A program made the translations under genes and the position numbers. Below, piece after piece: positions 1 to 11,285 of a DNA stretch of 64,000 bases (position 1 is its first letter; each line of letters starts with the position of its first letter). Under the pieces are notes generated by a model. That model ran no database searches. It saw nothing but the letters and a program-made list of their open reading frames with translations, and was not told the origin of the DNA. The stretch is from Nepenthes gracilis (taxonomy: Eukaryota; Streptophyta; Magnoliopsida; Caryophyllales; Nepenthaceae): the NCBI GenBank assembly GCA_033239525.1, contig BSYO01000005.1, positions 24,162,519 through 24,226,518 of the forward strand, written 5' to 3'.

Positions 1-249
1 TAGGCAATAAAACCTCTTCAGTCCAGACCTTTTCAACCTCAATTTGAGCGCCACGCTTGTCGGACAGCCTAACATTAACCGATTGGCCCATTATCTCATG
101 AGTGCTCCGGAGCTCCGCAAAAGTTACTAAAGGATCCTCATCAAAAACAATTTTAGGTCTTGAACCCGTTTCCAACTCTAACTCTAGACCCGTTTGAACA
201 CGAGGTCTAAAACTAGGCCCTCCAGTATATGAAACTTCTGCCCGGGCCT

Positions 250-996
250 AGGAGGGTTTGCCTCAATGGATGAAGCAGCTTTGACTTTAATAACACCCAT
301 TTTTTTTTTACGTGTTTTAGGTGGTAACACAATGACAACTAACATTTCTTTAGTATCGATCACTCACTCAGTAAAGACCAGTAACTCCAGTGAGAGAAGG
401 CAATCTTTATTCTTATCGGTGAAAGAATTTGCCTTTTTTCGAAGAATTTCAATATACAGTTTAGCAAACACCTCATCTTGAGGAGTAATCCTACCGATGA
501 ATGAATCAGTGACTCTTCCCCATCCACTAGGAATGCCCACAGATAACTTCAAAAAGAAGAATCTATCTTTTCAATCCTTTACGGAATCGTAGATTAGTCC
601 GAAAAGATTTATATCCCTTGGAGACAACGAGATCCAATCACTGCTTTGAACGAATCAAAAAAAAACTTTGACAACAGTGGGGTTAAACTTTAACCAACGA
701 AGACGAATAAATAAGCTGAGATTACAAAGATACCTAATAGCGTTCGCATGAAATCTGTCAATTGGAACACCAAAATCCTTTAACATCTAAAGTAGCTCAT
801 GCACAATGGGAATACGAAAGCCACCCGTAAGGTGGATGTCGTAAATAGTGATGAAGTCATCAGGCGGAGCGTAAGTTCTGTCATCCTCACCAGGCATCAT
901 GTATGGAATATCCCTGGGAATTCCAAATTAGGAATACAGCCTTTCGACATCATCTTCGGTGAGCACTGATCGAACATTAGCAACGTGAACAACCAT
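250..996 (-). pseudogene. Decayed retroelement gag-like ORF (plant 'putative gypsy-type transposon' domain)
   Basis: Read on the minus strand from the ATG at 996-994, the frame gives a start MVVHVANVRSVLTEDDVERL, then PGEDDRTYAPPDDF, GGFRIPIVHELL, FGVPIDRFHANAIRYL and, further on, DSVKDWKDRFFFLK. This order (acidic start, GFR-P-hE-L, then a W-K-x-[RK]-F-F-F block) is that of the plant retroelement domain known as gypsy-type transposon (PF04195-like). In-frame stops occur after ERLYS and after VHELL, and the frame breaks again beyond about 360, so it cannot make a full protein. The region downstream on the minus strand (toward position 1) stays weakly coding-like and probably continues the same element past the window edge. 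The family is assigned from pattern memory, without a search. Confidence 0.55.
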
Positions 997-1289
997 GAGA
1001 GCGCTACGCTGTGTGGAGAAGTGGAATGGCTAGAGAATAAAGAGGTTTGAGAGAGTGTTAGGGTTTGAAGGTTGAAGACGATGAAGAAAACTAATTCAAA
1101 ATAGTGACGAATTTTATAGATGATTTTTCGGAGTAGAAAAGATGCCACTTTTGAAATGAAAGGACACGTGGTTTTCGAGGAGTGACATGATTACTGATCT
1201 ATATGTGTCATTTGGAAAATCGTCCTCATTAATGACGCGACTGACAAATTTTGAAAAACAAACTGGTCACTTGCTGTTGATAGATCCAT

Positions 1290-2265
1290 TCTGGAGACTG
1301 CCTCTCCGGAGACTTTCTCTCCGGAGACTTTTAACTTCTTCGAAAATCTTTTCACTCCGAAGATCTTCATCTCTTCCGGAGATCTTACTATTCCGGAGAC
1401 CTTCATCTTCTTCAGAGATCTTATTACTCCGGAGATCTTTCTACTCCGAAGACTTTCATTTTCTCTGGAGATCTTATCACTTCGGAGACCATATCTCTCC
1501 GAAAATTTTATTCTCTACAAGTACCTTATCTCTCCATATACCTTTTTTTCTTCGAAAATTTTGTTTACTTCGGAGACGTTATCTCTCCAGAGACATTTTC
1601 TACGGAGATTTTGTCCACTCCGGAGACCGTGTCTCTCTAGAGATTGTATCTCCCCGGAAACCTCGTTCACTCCGCAGATTATATCTCTCTGAAAACTTTT
1701 TTCTCTCCGATAACCTCGTTTTCTCATGAGATCTTGTGTCTACAGAGACTCTGTCAACTCCGAAGACCTTGTTCACTCCAGAGATCATGTCTCTCCAAAG
1801 ACCTCGTTCACTCCAGAGATTGTATCTCTCCAGAGACATTTTTCTCTTTGGAATTTTATTCTCTCCAGAGACCTTATCTCGTCAGAGATCTCATTTTCTC
1901 TAGAGATCTTGTCTCTCTGGAGACCGTGTCTCTCCGAAGACCTTGTTCACTCCAGAGATCGCGTCTCTCCGAAGACCTTATTCACTCCTTAGATCGTGTC
2001 TCTCCGGACTCTCCGGAGACCTTGTTTACTCCGGAGATTGTATCTATCCAGAGACATTTTTCTCTTCGAAAACTTTGTTCTCTCCGGAGATCTTGTCTCT
2101 ACGGAGACTTTGTTCACTCCGAAAACCTTGTTCACTCCGCAGACCTTTTTTTCTCCGTAGATCTTGTCTCTTCGGAGACTCTGTCCACTTCGAAAACCGT
2201 GTCTCTCCAGAGACCACATCTCTCTAGAGACTTTATTAACTCCGGAAGACTTGTCACTCCGAATT
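1290..2265. repeat. CTCCGGAG-core palindromic minisatellite
   Basis: About 1 kb of degenerate tandem repeats. The clearest part (about 1890-2060) has a unit near 35 bp made of two half-units of about 17 bp, each built as CTCC[GA][GA]AGA followed by a short pyrimidine-rich spacer. The core CTCCGGAG is self-complementary. At least seven exact copies are visible and many more differ by one or two bases. Because the array rarely contains stop codons it creates long open frames on both strands (180 and 214 codons on plus), which I regard as artefacts. It lies immediately upstream of the minus-strand gag-like pseudogene, so it probably belongs to the LTR or 5' untranslated part of that element. Confidence 0.85.
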
Positions 2266-4199
2266 TTTTCCTCTCACTCAAGACTTAATCCATTCCTAGA
2301 GTTTGATCACTCCCGTTCAATTTCGTCTCTAATTGACTTCAAGAAAATTAGACACAAGATGATTCCGCCAAGAAAACAACAAAAGTCAAATGGAAAAGGA
2401 CTACATCATCAATGAACATACAAGATGTTTAAAGTTAACAACTTCTTGTATGAGGGTTAATGATGGGTACAGGTTACAATTAAGCCTACATGAAGAATGG
2501 CCGCTAAAGCCATGGTACGAAATGGGCTGAACAGATTGAAGCCCACAAACGCAGGCCCAACAAAATTCCATTCATAGAACTGTTGGGTTATACGCACGAT
2601 CCTAAGTCTAGAGACTATAACTATGATCCTTGGTTAAACTATGATGCACAGGTATTAAATTGTTAAAGGCGAAATGGAGATACTGCTTGCAAAGATGGCA
2701 TAATCGATACCCGTTATGAAACTAGACCCTTGATATACATGACAACCATATTTCTTTTTTAAAAAATTATTTTATTTTTAAATTTTACAACTTATTCCCC
2801 TTTTTATTTCAATATAATTTATTTTAAGGAAATTAAATTATATTTTTGAGTAGCATTATAATAAAAACATGATATAAAAAACTATTAAAGTACAAAGAGA
2901 AGGTTTAAAATTAAGATCAATTAAAGAGTTTATATATATGTATATAATAAAGTGAATATTGAATTTAACTATAAGTATTATCTATTCTAATAGGAGTGAC
3001 TTTTTTCGATGTACGCCTAATTTATTTATAAGAAAAATTTGATAGATTTTTCTTGTATCATATTAACATAGTATGGATTAGAACGAAATTCAATAAGATC
3101 CGATTTTTTAAGCAAATATTTCTTCAAATGCAATAAATAATTTAATTATTATTAGAGTTTCAAGTTTAATTTTACCCATAAAAAAATACAATCAAATAAA
3201 ATTTTATAAAATTTCCAAAATGACTATAAATAGATTTACATTGGGAAGGGGCAAATGTTATCTTAAAAATTGAAATTACAGTACACTTTAAAGTGCCTGC
3301 GGTCCTGCCGCTACATCTGTTATTTAAAATAAAAGATTTAATGCTGCCTTGTCTACTATAGTGAAATATTAGTGCACAGACACATGCACATGACGGGTTG
3401 GCAATTACTTGATGTAGTTTGCAAGGCCTTAAGTAGGCAGTCTAGTATACTTATCCAATTAAATGTATCACCAAATAATATGATAGTTGCATGTTCGTGC
3501 GTAGAGATCGTCCCCTACATGTGGTAACGTAGACGGCACGTAATAGACTTAAAATTATTTAATGTCAATACATATCGTCCGATACTACTGTAATTAATAG
3601 CGATGTTGATGGTTTCCTACATGATGGGATAGAGTTCAACATTAAAGAAACATTTCACCCAGGACTAATATGGGCCCGACATGGTTTGGATGCATTTCAA
3701 AATGGGCAGGCATCACGCAACATCAAAATAATGTGCACCCATGTGGAGAACATCTTGGTTAAGACTTGAGACACCAACCCCCCATCGATTTGGGTGATTC
3801 AACGATCTCGCTAAATGAGGGCATACTGCTAGCTTTATCTCAGCAGCAATGCTTGTATAAATGATGACAGTTCATTGATATCCTTCGGTATACAGTTTTT
3901 CAGTTGCATGTATTCAGCTCGGTTTCCGTAGCCTGGTTATCTTAGTGGTGAAAATGATTTGTCATTTGCTTTGTAGCATATTTGATAAAGTGAAACTAAG
4001 ATATTATGATATTTGCGGCATAGTATCGAGCCATATGCACAGCAGTCCCAACAATCCGAGTATTTCTCAAAGAGTGGCTATTTCTTCCTTCTTCTCAAGC
4101 GAAGCAAAGGTTCCAGAAAGGCAGTGAGCATGCCCTAGGCGACAGATGAATTCCAGTCCCAAGATCATGCCCAGCCAACAGAGAGTTCCAGGGACATAA
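2266..4199. other. Intergenic stretch, no recognised gene
   Basis: Mixed sequence with no coding region I can recognise. The part from about 2750 to 3250 is AT-rich. About 3360-4190 has more balanced composition and may be unrecognised old repeat. Confidence 0.5.
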
Positions 4200-4530
4200 C
4201 CAGCAGACAACCGAGGTGCTCTCTTAAATGATGGTGGTTGGTATCATTATCTCATTGTATTCAGAGTTGTTTATTAAACTAGTCAGGTCCTTGGACTAGT
4301 CAGGTCCTTGGATGAGTTAGGTTAAAGTTAAATAACGAATAAGAGAGTTTATTTTTTTTTAAAGAGTAATAAGTCCTTTATTAGTTAAGGAATTTCTGAT
4401 ACTTAGGTTGAGTGTTTCTCTAAAAGATTACTAAATATGAGTGAATCCCTTTAATACCAAGTAATTCTGACTTTTTTATAATATTTTAATTGTTCTTTTA
4501 TCAATCAAATTTTTAATTTTACATGTCCAC
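4200..4530 (+). repeat. LTR-like segment, copy A (5' side of the nested gypsy element)
   Basis: This segment aligns by eye with 15240-15560: both run through CTCT[CA]TTAAA-GATG, then CATT-TC-CATTGT, AGTT-TTTATT-AA, GTTAGGTTAAA or GTTGGGTTAAA, and a TTAGGTT-AGTG-TT block, ending in a T-rich tail. It precedes gag-like sequence that starts at 4558. I infer that the pair are the LTRs, or LTR ends, of the decayed gypsy element between them; the outer boundaries are not resolved. Confidence 0.5.
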
Positions 4531-4557
4531 ATCAAGAAAAGGCCATTGTTGTCAACA

Positions 4558-6487
4558 ATGGTTAGAGTAATCCAACACCGAGGAATCCGCATGGCCTGGA
4601 GCATTGACATATACATGGATAAAATCGGGGGCTTACACAATGAAAATACTGAGTTTTCGCACCAACTTGAGGAATTTATGAGGAGGTCAACTGCACAAGG
4701 AGATCCTTAATCTGGCAACCACTTCATCGTGACTGAAGAGCTACTTGATGGATTCAAAACCGGGTAATCTAGCTCTAATACTTCGCAGCCACTACCACCA
4801 CCATCCAACCTAACCCATAACAGTCTCACAAGTCTCGTTTTTTATGGAGACCTTTGCTCGAGCACTCGAAAACATTGACACAAACATTCGAATGGATGTT
4901 TCCAAAATGAAGTAAAGACATATCCTAAAGTCTACAGTGATTGGATTTCAATGTTAGGAGCCTTTTTCGAATGAAAAGAGTTAACGAAGGAGAGGAGAGT
5001 ATGATTGGTCGCTGCAAACTTCAAGGGCCCGCGCTCTTATAGAAGCAACATTATCAATTAAACTAAGAAAAAAGAGGACACCCCAAGTCAACACATGGGC
5101 AAAAGAGAGATGAAGTTAGCAGAAAAATACCTACTGACTAAATTCTTAGTGTGAAAACGGTAGATTTTTTTCATTTGCAATGAATTGCCTCCATTCCAAT
5201 TCGGTCAGTAGTGGGATTTTCTTATGCCAAAAGTTTTATCTCATCCAGTAAAATTTCAATCAAGACTTTGTCAGTTATACCAAAAAATTTTATGAATATT
5301 AAAACTGAGTTAACCTGTGGGAGGATGATAACCAACTTGTGGCCCAATACATGAGCCTTTCGATTGTTTTAGTTATTCACCCAAACAATTATGATTTGGA
5401 AGTAAAAGCCTCAATAACAATTAGATGGTAGAAGAAATCATAACATCCTGCACTCCATCCATGATGAACACGTATCACATCACCCAATGCCCTTCAAAGA
5501 TGCTTATTAGATAACATTCAAGATTGAGGCAAAACTAACAAATACCCAAAAGATTGGGAGAGGGACTCCACGACATAGTCCCCTGCCTTCTAAACACATG
5601 AGCAACGAGGCGTCTAGAACCAGTCTAGGCACAATTGGGCAGACCAACCAAAAAGAAAGTCAAGAGATGATGAGTGCTTTTATTGTGGAAAACAGGGACA
5701 AAGCTTATGAATGTCTCTAATGCGCAACCAAGTATGAGACAATTTGGACCTACTTCAAGAAGACTAGGGACCAAGGGGAGCAACTGAAGATGAAGCCAAA
5801 GAAATATGTGAACCCAACAACAAAGTTAAACTCCTCATCATCATGAAAGTCCTAACGGCAACCATGGATTGGGAGGAAGATGATTGGATGATGAATAATA
5901 TTTACCAGTTATGGCACAACCTATGAAAAGCAGTGCCTAATTGTGACCCATCCCGGGAGTTGCACCCATCCAATTTCAAAAGAAAAGGTGCACAAGAACT
6001 TGAGATGTGAAAAACACCTGAAACCATACAAAATATCCTAGCTCAAAAAAAGGGAAGAAGTGGTCATTCTCAAACAATGTCAGGTGAGACAGTCCATTGG
6101 CTGATACAAAGGAAAGACTGTGTCCAATGTTATACCAATGGATGAGTGCCGCATCCTTCTTGGTTGGCCTTGAAAATTCTACCGAATAGTGTAGCATGAG
6201 GGTACCAATGCACTTATTCCCTCAATTTCTAAGGGATTAGACTGTCCAAAAACCATTAGAAGTAACAGAACCCAATCTTGAGAAGACCCCGAGCTTATTT
6301 TCATTCGAGAAATCAAGTAAGCTTACAAAGAAAGTTGCGCCTCTATGCAATCATGCCTCCAACACAAAAGAACGAGATGACACCCCTAGCCATGGTGACG
6401 CTGCCTGAAGGATTTGCAAATTTGGCCCCCTACTGAGTAATATCCTGTACTGCAGTGATTTAGACCCAGGAGCTTCTCTATCAAATC
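4558..6487 (+). pseudogene. Ty3/gypsy gag-protease-RT remnant, part 1
   Basis: Plus-strand coding remnant with many stops and frameshifts. Readable in order: a gag-like block near 4900-5060 (DWISMLGAFFE, LVAANFKGPALL); a damaged CCHC zinc knuckle at 5674-5714 (CFYCGKQG then KAYEC in a shifted frame, with the histidine codon lost); a protease/RT linker at about 6090-6200 (VIPMDECRILLG, then PWKF); and the approach to RT at about 6430-6487 (DPGASLSNL). This is the domain order of a Ty3/gypsy polyprotein. The reading stops at 6487 where an LTR is inserted and resumes at 7339. Not functional. Confidence 0.75.
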
Positions 6488-7333
6488 TGTTTGAAAATGG
6501 ACACCAACTGAATCGAGAGTAGAAATAATTACAGCAATAATCACACACACAAAACAAGAGGAGGACAAAATAATACACACAAATGTTTACATGGAAACCC
6601 TCTTCTATATAAGAAGGAGAAAACCATGGGACATTTAATCCACAAAAAATCTCACTATCTAAAATTTTAGTTACAGAAACCCTTGATTACAGAAACTTTC
6701 GAAGAACAAAGTACAAGAGCAAAAAAAAAAGGGTGACTCCTTATATTTCTGTTTCTTACCCTTTTCCCAGATCGCAGCTAGGTACATATATATAGATGGG
6801 TCTCCTTCACCGGGCAGCGCCTACTCTGCAAGTTTGGTCGTGTGTCATACAAAACCTGCCACTTACTCTGCAAAGTCGCCTTCTTGTCCTAAATTTTGTA
6901 ATTGACCTATTCTGTAAAGTCGGCTACTAATTCTGAAAAGTCAACTACCTGCTCTGTAAAATTAGCTGCCGTCACTAGACTTTACAGATAACCGGCTTTC
7001 CAAATAGGCCACCCTCGGCCGACCTTTGCATCAGTATAGATAGGGCTGGCCTCATTACTCCAAGCCCGAGGCACCGTTCTGACCGATATCACCGCTCCGG
7101 CCAATGCTTAACTTCAACTAATTATCACCACTCTGGCTAAGTATTTTAATCTGACTAATTGTCACCACTCCAACCAAATGTTTTACTCCGACCAAGCATC
7201 ACCACTGCGGCCAGGTATCACTCCGGCCAATTATCGGCCTTATGACAAAGTATTATGCTCATGCCTATTCAACCAAACCTATCAGCCTGCCAATCAGATA
7301 TAAGCTTATATAGGAGCGCCCCGTATCCTAACA
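6488..7333 (-). mobile_element. Solo LTR nested in the gypsy pol remnant
   Basis: The insert runs TGTTTGAAAA to ATCCTAACA and is flanked by AAATC (6483-6487) and AGATC (7334-7338), a 5-bp target duplication with one mismatch. On both sides the RT reading is continuous (DPGASLSNL before; PHY and later ELQKEVQGLLSKGLIQE after), which fixes the boundaries. The minus strand looks like the LTR sense: it starts TGTTAGGATAC, has TATATATA at 6794-6787, and ends in a GT-rich U5-like tail. The part at about 6990-7240 contains a degenerate tandem repeat around CACTCCGGCCAA, shared with 14880-15190. No internal region remains, so it is a solo LTR; the TGTT/AACA ends suggest copia. Confidence 0.8.
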
Positions 7334-7338
7334 AGATC

Positions 7339-7694
7339 TTCCCCACTACCCTATGATCCCTACATAGCACACTGAATTGCAAAAGGAGGTCCAGGGTCTT
7401 CTCTCTAAGGGTCTAATTCAAGAGTGTTTAAGTCATTTTGGTGATCTTGTGCTCATGATTCCAAAGGTTGTAGCTCTAAATCAGATGAGCAAATTCACCA
7501 TATTTGCCAAGATTTTCTAATTCTTCGTAAAAAGGTTGTCCATCAATCTCAAGAAGTGTTCATGAAAAAGAGTTCTATTTTCTTGGGCTATGTCATTTCC
7601 AACAATGTTATTCAGATGGACAAAGAAAATGTCAGTCATTATTGACTGGTTGATCCCTAGTCTATCACCAAGGTCCAAAGCTTCCACGGGTTAG
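7339..7694 (+). pseudogene. Ty3/gypsy reverse transcriptase remnant, part 2
   Basis: Resumes the reading interrupted at 6487. Visible RT blocks are ELQKEVQGLLSKGLIQE (about 7370-7425), a piece reading LVLMIPKV, and the later FLGYVIS (near 7580) and SITKVQSFHG (about 7660-7690). The middle of RT, including the catalytic YxDD region, is missing between about 7490 and 7530, so this copy had an internal deletion. It is interrupted again after SFHG by the LTR element at 7695 and picks up at 11189. Confidence 0.75.
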
Positions 7695-9111
7695 TATTGG
7701 GTCTGGCCACTCTCTTATGGGTAACCCAATAAACTAGTTTGTCATCAGATGAAATCCGGAGAACATGGCTGGTCAATGGAAGTTGACCGGCGAAAGGAAA
7801 ATGGTCGGTTGTGGATTCCAGTCAACAAGAGTTGACCGGCTGAAAGAAGCAAGGCGCGCACGGAGCTTTGAGGCAAATTGGCCGGTCAGTGAGTTGGCCG
7901 ACCAAAGTGACCAAGGAGGCAAAACCAAGGAAGGCTCATGGATTTACCGTGGAGCAAAATTGCCAGTCAATGGGTTGACCAGCAGTGGAGGCAAATTGGT
8001 CGACTAACGATTTGACCGGTCAGAGAGGCATATGGGCCGGTTGGCGCGCGTAAGCCTTTGAGGGGCAAATTTGCCGGTCAACATGTTGACCGGATAAAAG
8101 TGACAAATGCCCGGTCAATGAGTTGACCGGACAAGGTTGCAAATGGAAGGCGCGCGGTTCCGTTGGTGCCTAAACGGCCAAAGAGGCAAGAAAGCGGATG
8201 GCTGAAGGCGTGCGGGGTGTTGACGGCCGAGGACTCTTGGATTGCAAAGGTCACAGTGGGCCAAGGACTTTGCAGCAATGCGCCAAGGACTTTATGTAGC
8301 AAAGGCCCGAGGACATTGCAGAAAGGTAATGTTGCAGACAGCTGGCAGTCAAGAGTTGGGAAGGCTTTTCAGAGTTGGCAGCTTTTGCAGGGCACGCCTT
8401 CTGAATAATGCAGAGTATGCGCCATCTGCAAGAAGCTCGAGAACTGGTGAAGGCGCAGAAATGACAAGGACGATGTGACAGATCATCTGCAAGACGACCA
8501 GTTAAGCAGATGAGATTTGATAAAGCCGGGTCATTATAAGAGGCGCCCCAGGAGCTTTAGAAAAATGTGTGCTTCGCACCAAGTTGAGCACGAAAGTGCC
8601 AGGGTGTGTGGAAACACCAAGGGTGCAGGTAGCACCATAGGATGAGAAACCACCAAGTGCTAGTGGGTGTCACCAAGGACGCTGTACGCCTGGCCGCTGT
8701 GTGCGGGGGGTGAAACGGAGGTTACCGTTTCACCAACACTTGTAAAATGCTTGAATAGATGACACCACAGTAAGAAGAATGAGATGAGAAAAATAAAGAT
8801 ATAAGAGGAAAAAAAGAGTTTCCTTACTCTTGGTGAGTGTTTTTCTTGTTGTCTATTCTTCGAGGGCTTGTGTAGTCATGGTGGGTTACTGTACTCTATC
8901 TCTGAGTTTGTATAACCATTTTACATAGTAAAATTTGTTTGTGAACTATATATCCCGTAGTTTTTTCTTAGTTGAGAAGGGATTTTCACGTAAAAAAATA
9001 TTATGTATCTTCTTTGTTCCTTATTCCTACTAAATGATGGCTCACGATGACGGGCGATTCGGGTACTCCACTGCTATCGGATTGAATGAATCCGAGTGTT
9101 GAACCCCAACA
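7695..9111 (+). repeat. 5' LTR of the non-autonomous element
   Basis: U3 contains the paired GGTCAA/TTGACC motifs (7771-8128). A TATA-like TATAAG lies at 8535-8540 and is conserved in the other LTR at 10605-10610. A polyadenylation-like AATAAA is at 8792-8797. The LTR ends CCCCAACA at 9111. Confidence 0.85.
7771..8128. promoter_or_regulatory. Array of paired W-box-like inverted repeats in LTR U3
   Basis: TTGACC cores pair with an upstream GGTCAA or AGTCAA at 7771-7776/7783-7788, 7820-7825/7832-7837, 7965-7970/7975-7980, 8076-8081/8086-8091 and 8113-8118/8123-8128. A further TTGACC stands at 8012-8017 and a decayed pair at 7883-7899. TTGAC[CT] is the core bound by plant WRKY factors. The second LTR keeps several of the pairs, some mutated, at about 9855-10200. 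A role in stress-responsive transcription is inferred, not shown. Confidence 0.6.
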
Positions 9112-9113
9112 AG

Positions 9114-9123
9114 TGGTATCAGA
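9114..9123 (+). other. Primer-binding site (initiator Met tRNA type) in an inverted repeat
   Basis: TGGTATCAGA begins two bases after the LTR end and matches the usual plant initiator-Met primer site for its first ten bases. An exact reverse complement, TCTGATACCA, stands at 9146-9155, and a second near-copy of the LTR-end/primer-site junction (CCAACAAGTGGTAACAGA) at 9153-9170. Confidence 0.75.
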
Positions 9124-9779
9124 TATTAGTTCCATCAAATCTTCTTCTGATACCAACAAGTGGTAACAGAGATAGCTGAGATCGGCCCAGGCCCGAAAAG
9201 AGCTACTTGCAAAGGGTATTTACCGGAAAGGGTTACCTGCGAATGTGCAGACCTGCTACCAGGGGTGGAGTGAAGCGTCGTAGAAGAAATGCCACCAAAT
9301 AAAGTGCTGCAGAAGTGTAACCACCGAAGTCAGCGGCCATCAAAGTGGAATTTCTGGTGTCATCGTGGAGGAGCTTGTCATTTAATGAGGATGGAGTTTG
9401 AAGGAACAATAAAAGCACAGCGTATCTCAGTAGGACCAAGGGGCAAAGCTGAGTAGGGCCAAGGACGAATCTAGGACGGCTAATGGCGGAGGACCAAGGG
9501 CGAAACTGAGCAAAGTAAAGGGCGAAACTAATAGGGCCAACAGCGGATCCAGCATGGCCAATAGCGAAGCTCAGGTGGCAAAGACAAAATGATTCGATCG
9601 CGGGGAAGAAGCTGAGGGGGAGTTGGTGTACTCCAGGTTCAGTGGAGAGCAGAAGAAGGTATCATCATTAAGCGGAGGCCAACGCCGAGTTCCCAATTCA
9701 GGGGAAGCTGCTGGAAGGTACGTGATGACAGGCACCGGTAAAGGCGAAAGTGTTCCCCACCATGTCGTAAGGGAAAATT

Positions 9780-11183
9780 TGTTGGATCTGGTCACTACCT
9801 TGTAAGTAACCTAACAAACTAATTTGTCATCAAATGAAAGCCGAAGAACCTGGCCGGTCAACGGAGATTGACTGACAGAAGGCAAATAGCCGGTTGTGGA
9901 TTCCGATCAACAGGAGTTGACCGGCTAAAGGAAGCAAGGCGCACACGGAGCTTTGAGGCAAATTAGCCGGTCAATGAGTTGAGTGGCCAAAGTGGCCAAG
10001 GAGGCGAAAAAAATGGAAGCCTCGCGGATTCCGTGGAGTAGAATTGCCGATCAATGGGTTGACCAGCAATGGAGGCACCGTTGATCGTCCAAAGAGGCAT
10101 ATGGGACGGCTGGCGTGTGGAAGCCTTTGAGGGGCAAATTTGCCAGTTAGCGTATTGACCAGACAAAAGTGGCAAATGTTCGGTCAACGCGTTGACCGAG
10201 TAAGGTTGCAAATGGAAGGCGCGCGGTTCTGTTGGTGCCCGGATGGCCAAGGAAGCAAGAGGGCGGGCGGCTGAAGGCGCGTGCAGTGCTGGACGACCGA
10301 GGACTATTGGATTGCAAAGGTCACAGTGGGCTGAGGACTTTGCAACAATGGGCCAAGGACTTTATGCAGTAAAGGCCCGAGGACATTGTGGAAAGGTGAT
10401 TTGCAGACAGCTAGCAGTCATGAGTTGGAAAGGCTTTTCAGAGTCGGTAGCTTTTGCAGGGCATGCCTTCTGAATAGTGCAGAACATGCGCCATCTGCAG
10501 GAAGCTCAAGAACTGGTAAACGTGTAGAAATAATAGAGACGGCGTGACTGATCATCTTCAAGATAGCTAGTTGAGCAGATAGGATTCTGGTGGAGTCGAG
10601 TCATTATAAGAGGCGCCCCAAGAGCTTCAGAAGAATGTGTGCTTGGAACCAAGGTGAGCACGAAAGTGCCAAGGCGTGTGGAAACACCAAGGGTGCGGGT
10701 AGCACCATGGGGTGAGAAATCACCAAATGCTAGAGGGTGTATCACCAGGGACGCTGTGTGCCTGGCCACTGTGTACAGGGGTGAAACGGAGGTTTCCGTT
10801 TTACTAATACTTGTAAAATGCTTAAGCAGAGGGCACCACATTGAGAATAAAGAGATAAGAAAAATAGATAGATAAGAGGAAAAAAGAGTTTCCTTACTCT
10901 TGGTGAGTATTTTTCTTGTTGTCTATTCTTCAAGGGCTTGTATAGTCATGATAGGTTACTATAATCTATCTCTGAATTTGTGTAATCATTTTATATAATG
11001 AAATTTGTTGATAAATTATGTGTCCCGTAGTTTTTTTCCTTAGTTAAGAATGGGTTTTCACGTAAAAAAATACTGTACATCTTCTTTGTTTCTTATTTCT
11101 ACTAAATGATGGCTGACGAAGATGAGGAGTTCGGGTATTCCGCTACTGCCAGATTGGGTGAATCCGGGAGACGAACCGCAACA
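9780..11183 (+). repeat. 3' LTR of the non-autonomous element
   Basis: Direct copy of 7695-9111, with canonical TGTTGG at its start and CAACA at its end, directly followed by the GTTAG target duplication. It keeps the TATAAG at 10605-10610. Confidence 0.85.
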
Positions 11184-11188
11184 GTTAG

Positions 11189-11285
11189 CAACCTTAAACC
11201 AGTGCTTTATTCAAAATTTTAACAGTCTCATTTGAAAAAGGATGTTTCATCCCAGATTATACAATATTGTTTCGACCCCGTGCAA
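11189..11285 (+). pseudogene. Ty3/gypsy RT remnant, part 3
   Basis: Directly after the GTTAG duplication the frame reads ATLNQCFIQNFNSLI, which continues SFHGL from 7690 in the way RT normally does (SFHGLA-F-RRFI-NF). A stop follows. The similarity fades by about 11285. Confidence 0.7.

Larger units (their letters stand above)
7695..11183 (+). mobile_element. Complete non-autonomous LTR retrotransposon (LARD-like)
   Basis: Two direct repeats, 7695-9111 (1417 bp) and 9780-11183 (1404 bp), flank a 668-bp internal region. The exact target duplication GTTAG stands at 7690-7694 and 11184-11188. A primer-binding site (TGGTATCAGA, 9114-9123) follows the first LTR and a purine tract (AAGGGAAAA, 9769-9777) precedes the second. 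The second LTR starts TGTTGG and ends CAACA; the first starts TATTGG, a mutated end. I see no gag or pol in the interior, so it depended on enzymes made elsewhere. The TGTTGG/CAACA ends and initiator-Met primer site fit copia, but gypsy cannot be excluded. In one aligned 88-base stretch of the two LTRs (from about 8238 and 10310) I count 8 differences, so the insertion is not recent. Confidence 0.9.

Noticed and set aside
1290..2265. CRISPR-like array
   Set aside because: Eukaryotic sequence, degenerate tandem units without unique spacers of constant length.
1187..2288. Overlapping open frames of 180 and 214 codons on plus and shorter ones on minus
   Set aside because: They are translations of the CTCCGGAG tandem array, which lacks stop codons in several frames on both strands; no domain, start context or gene structure.
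8078..8478. Overlapping 74-81-codon frames in the non-autonomous element
   Set aside because: They lie in LTR sequence; the corresponding part of the second LTR does not keep the same frames, and no gag or pol motif appears.
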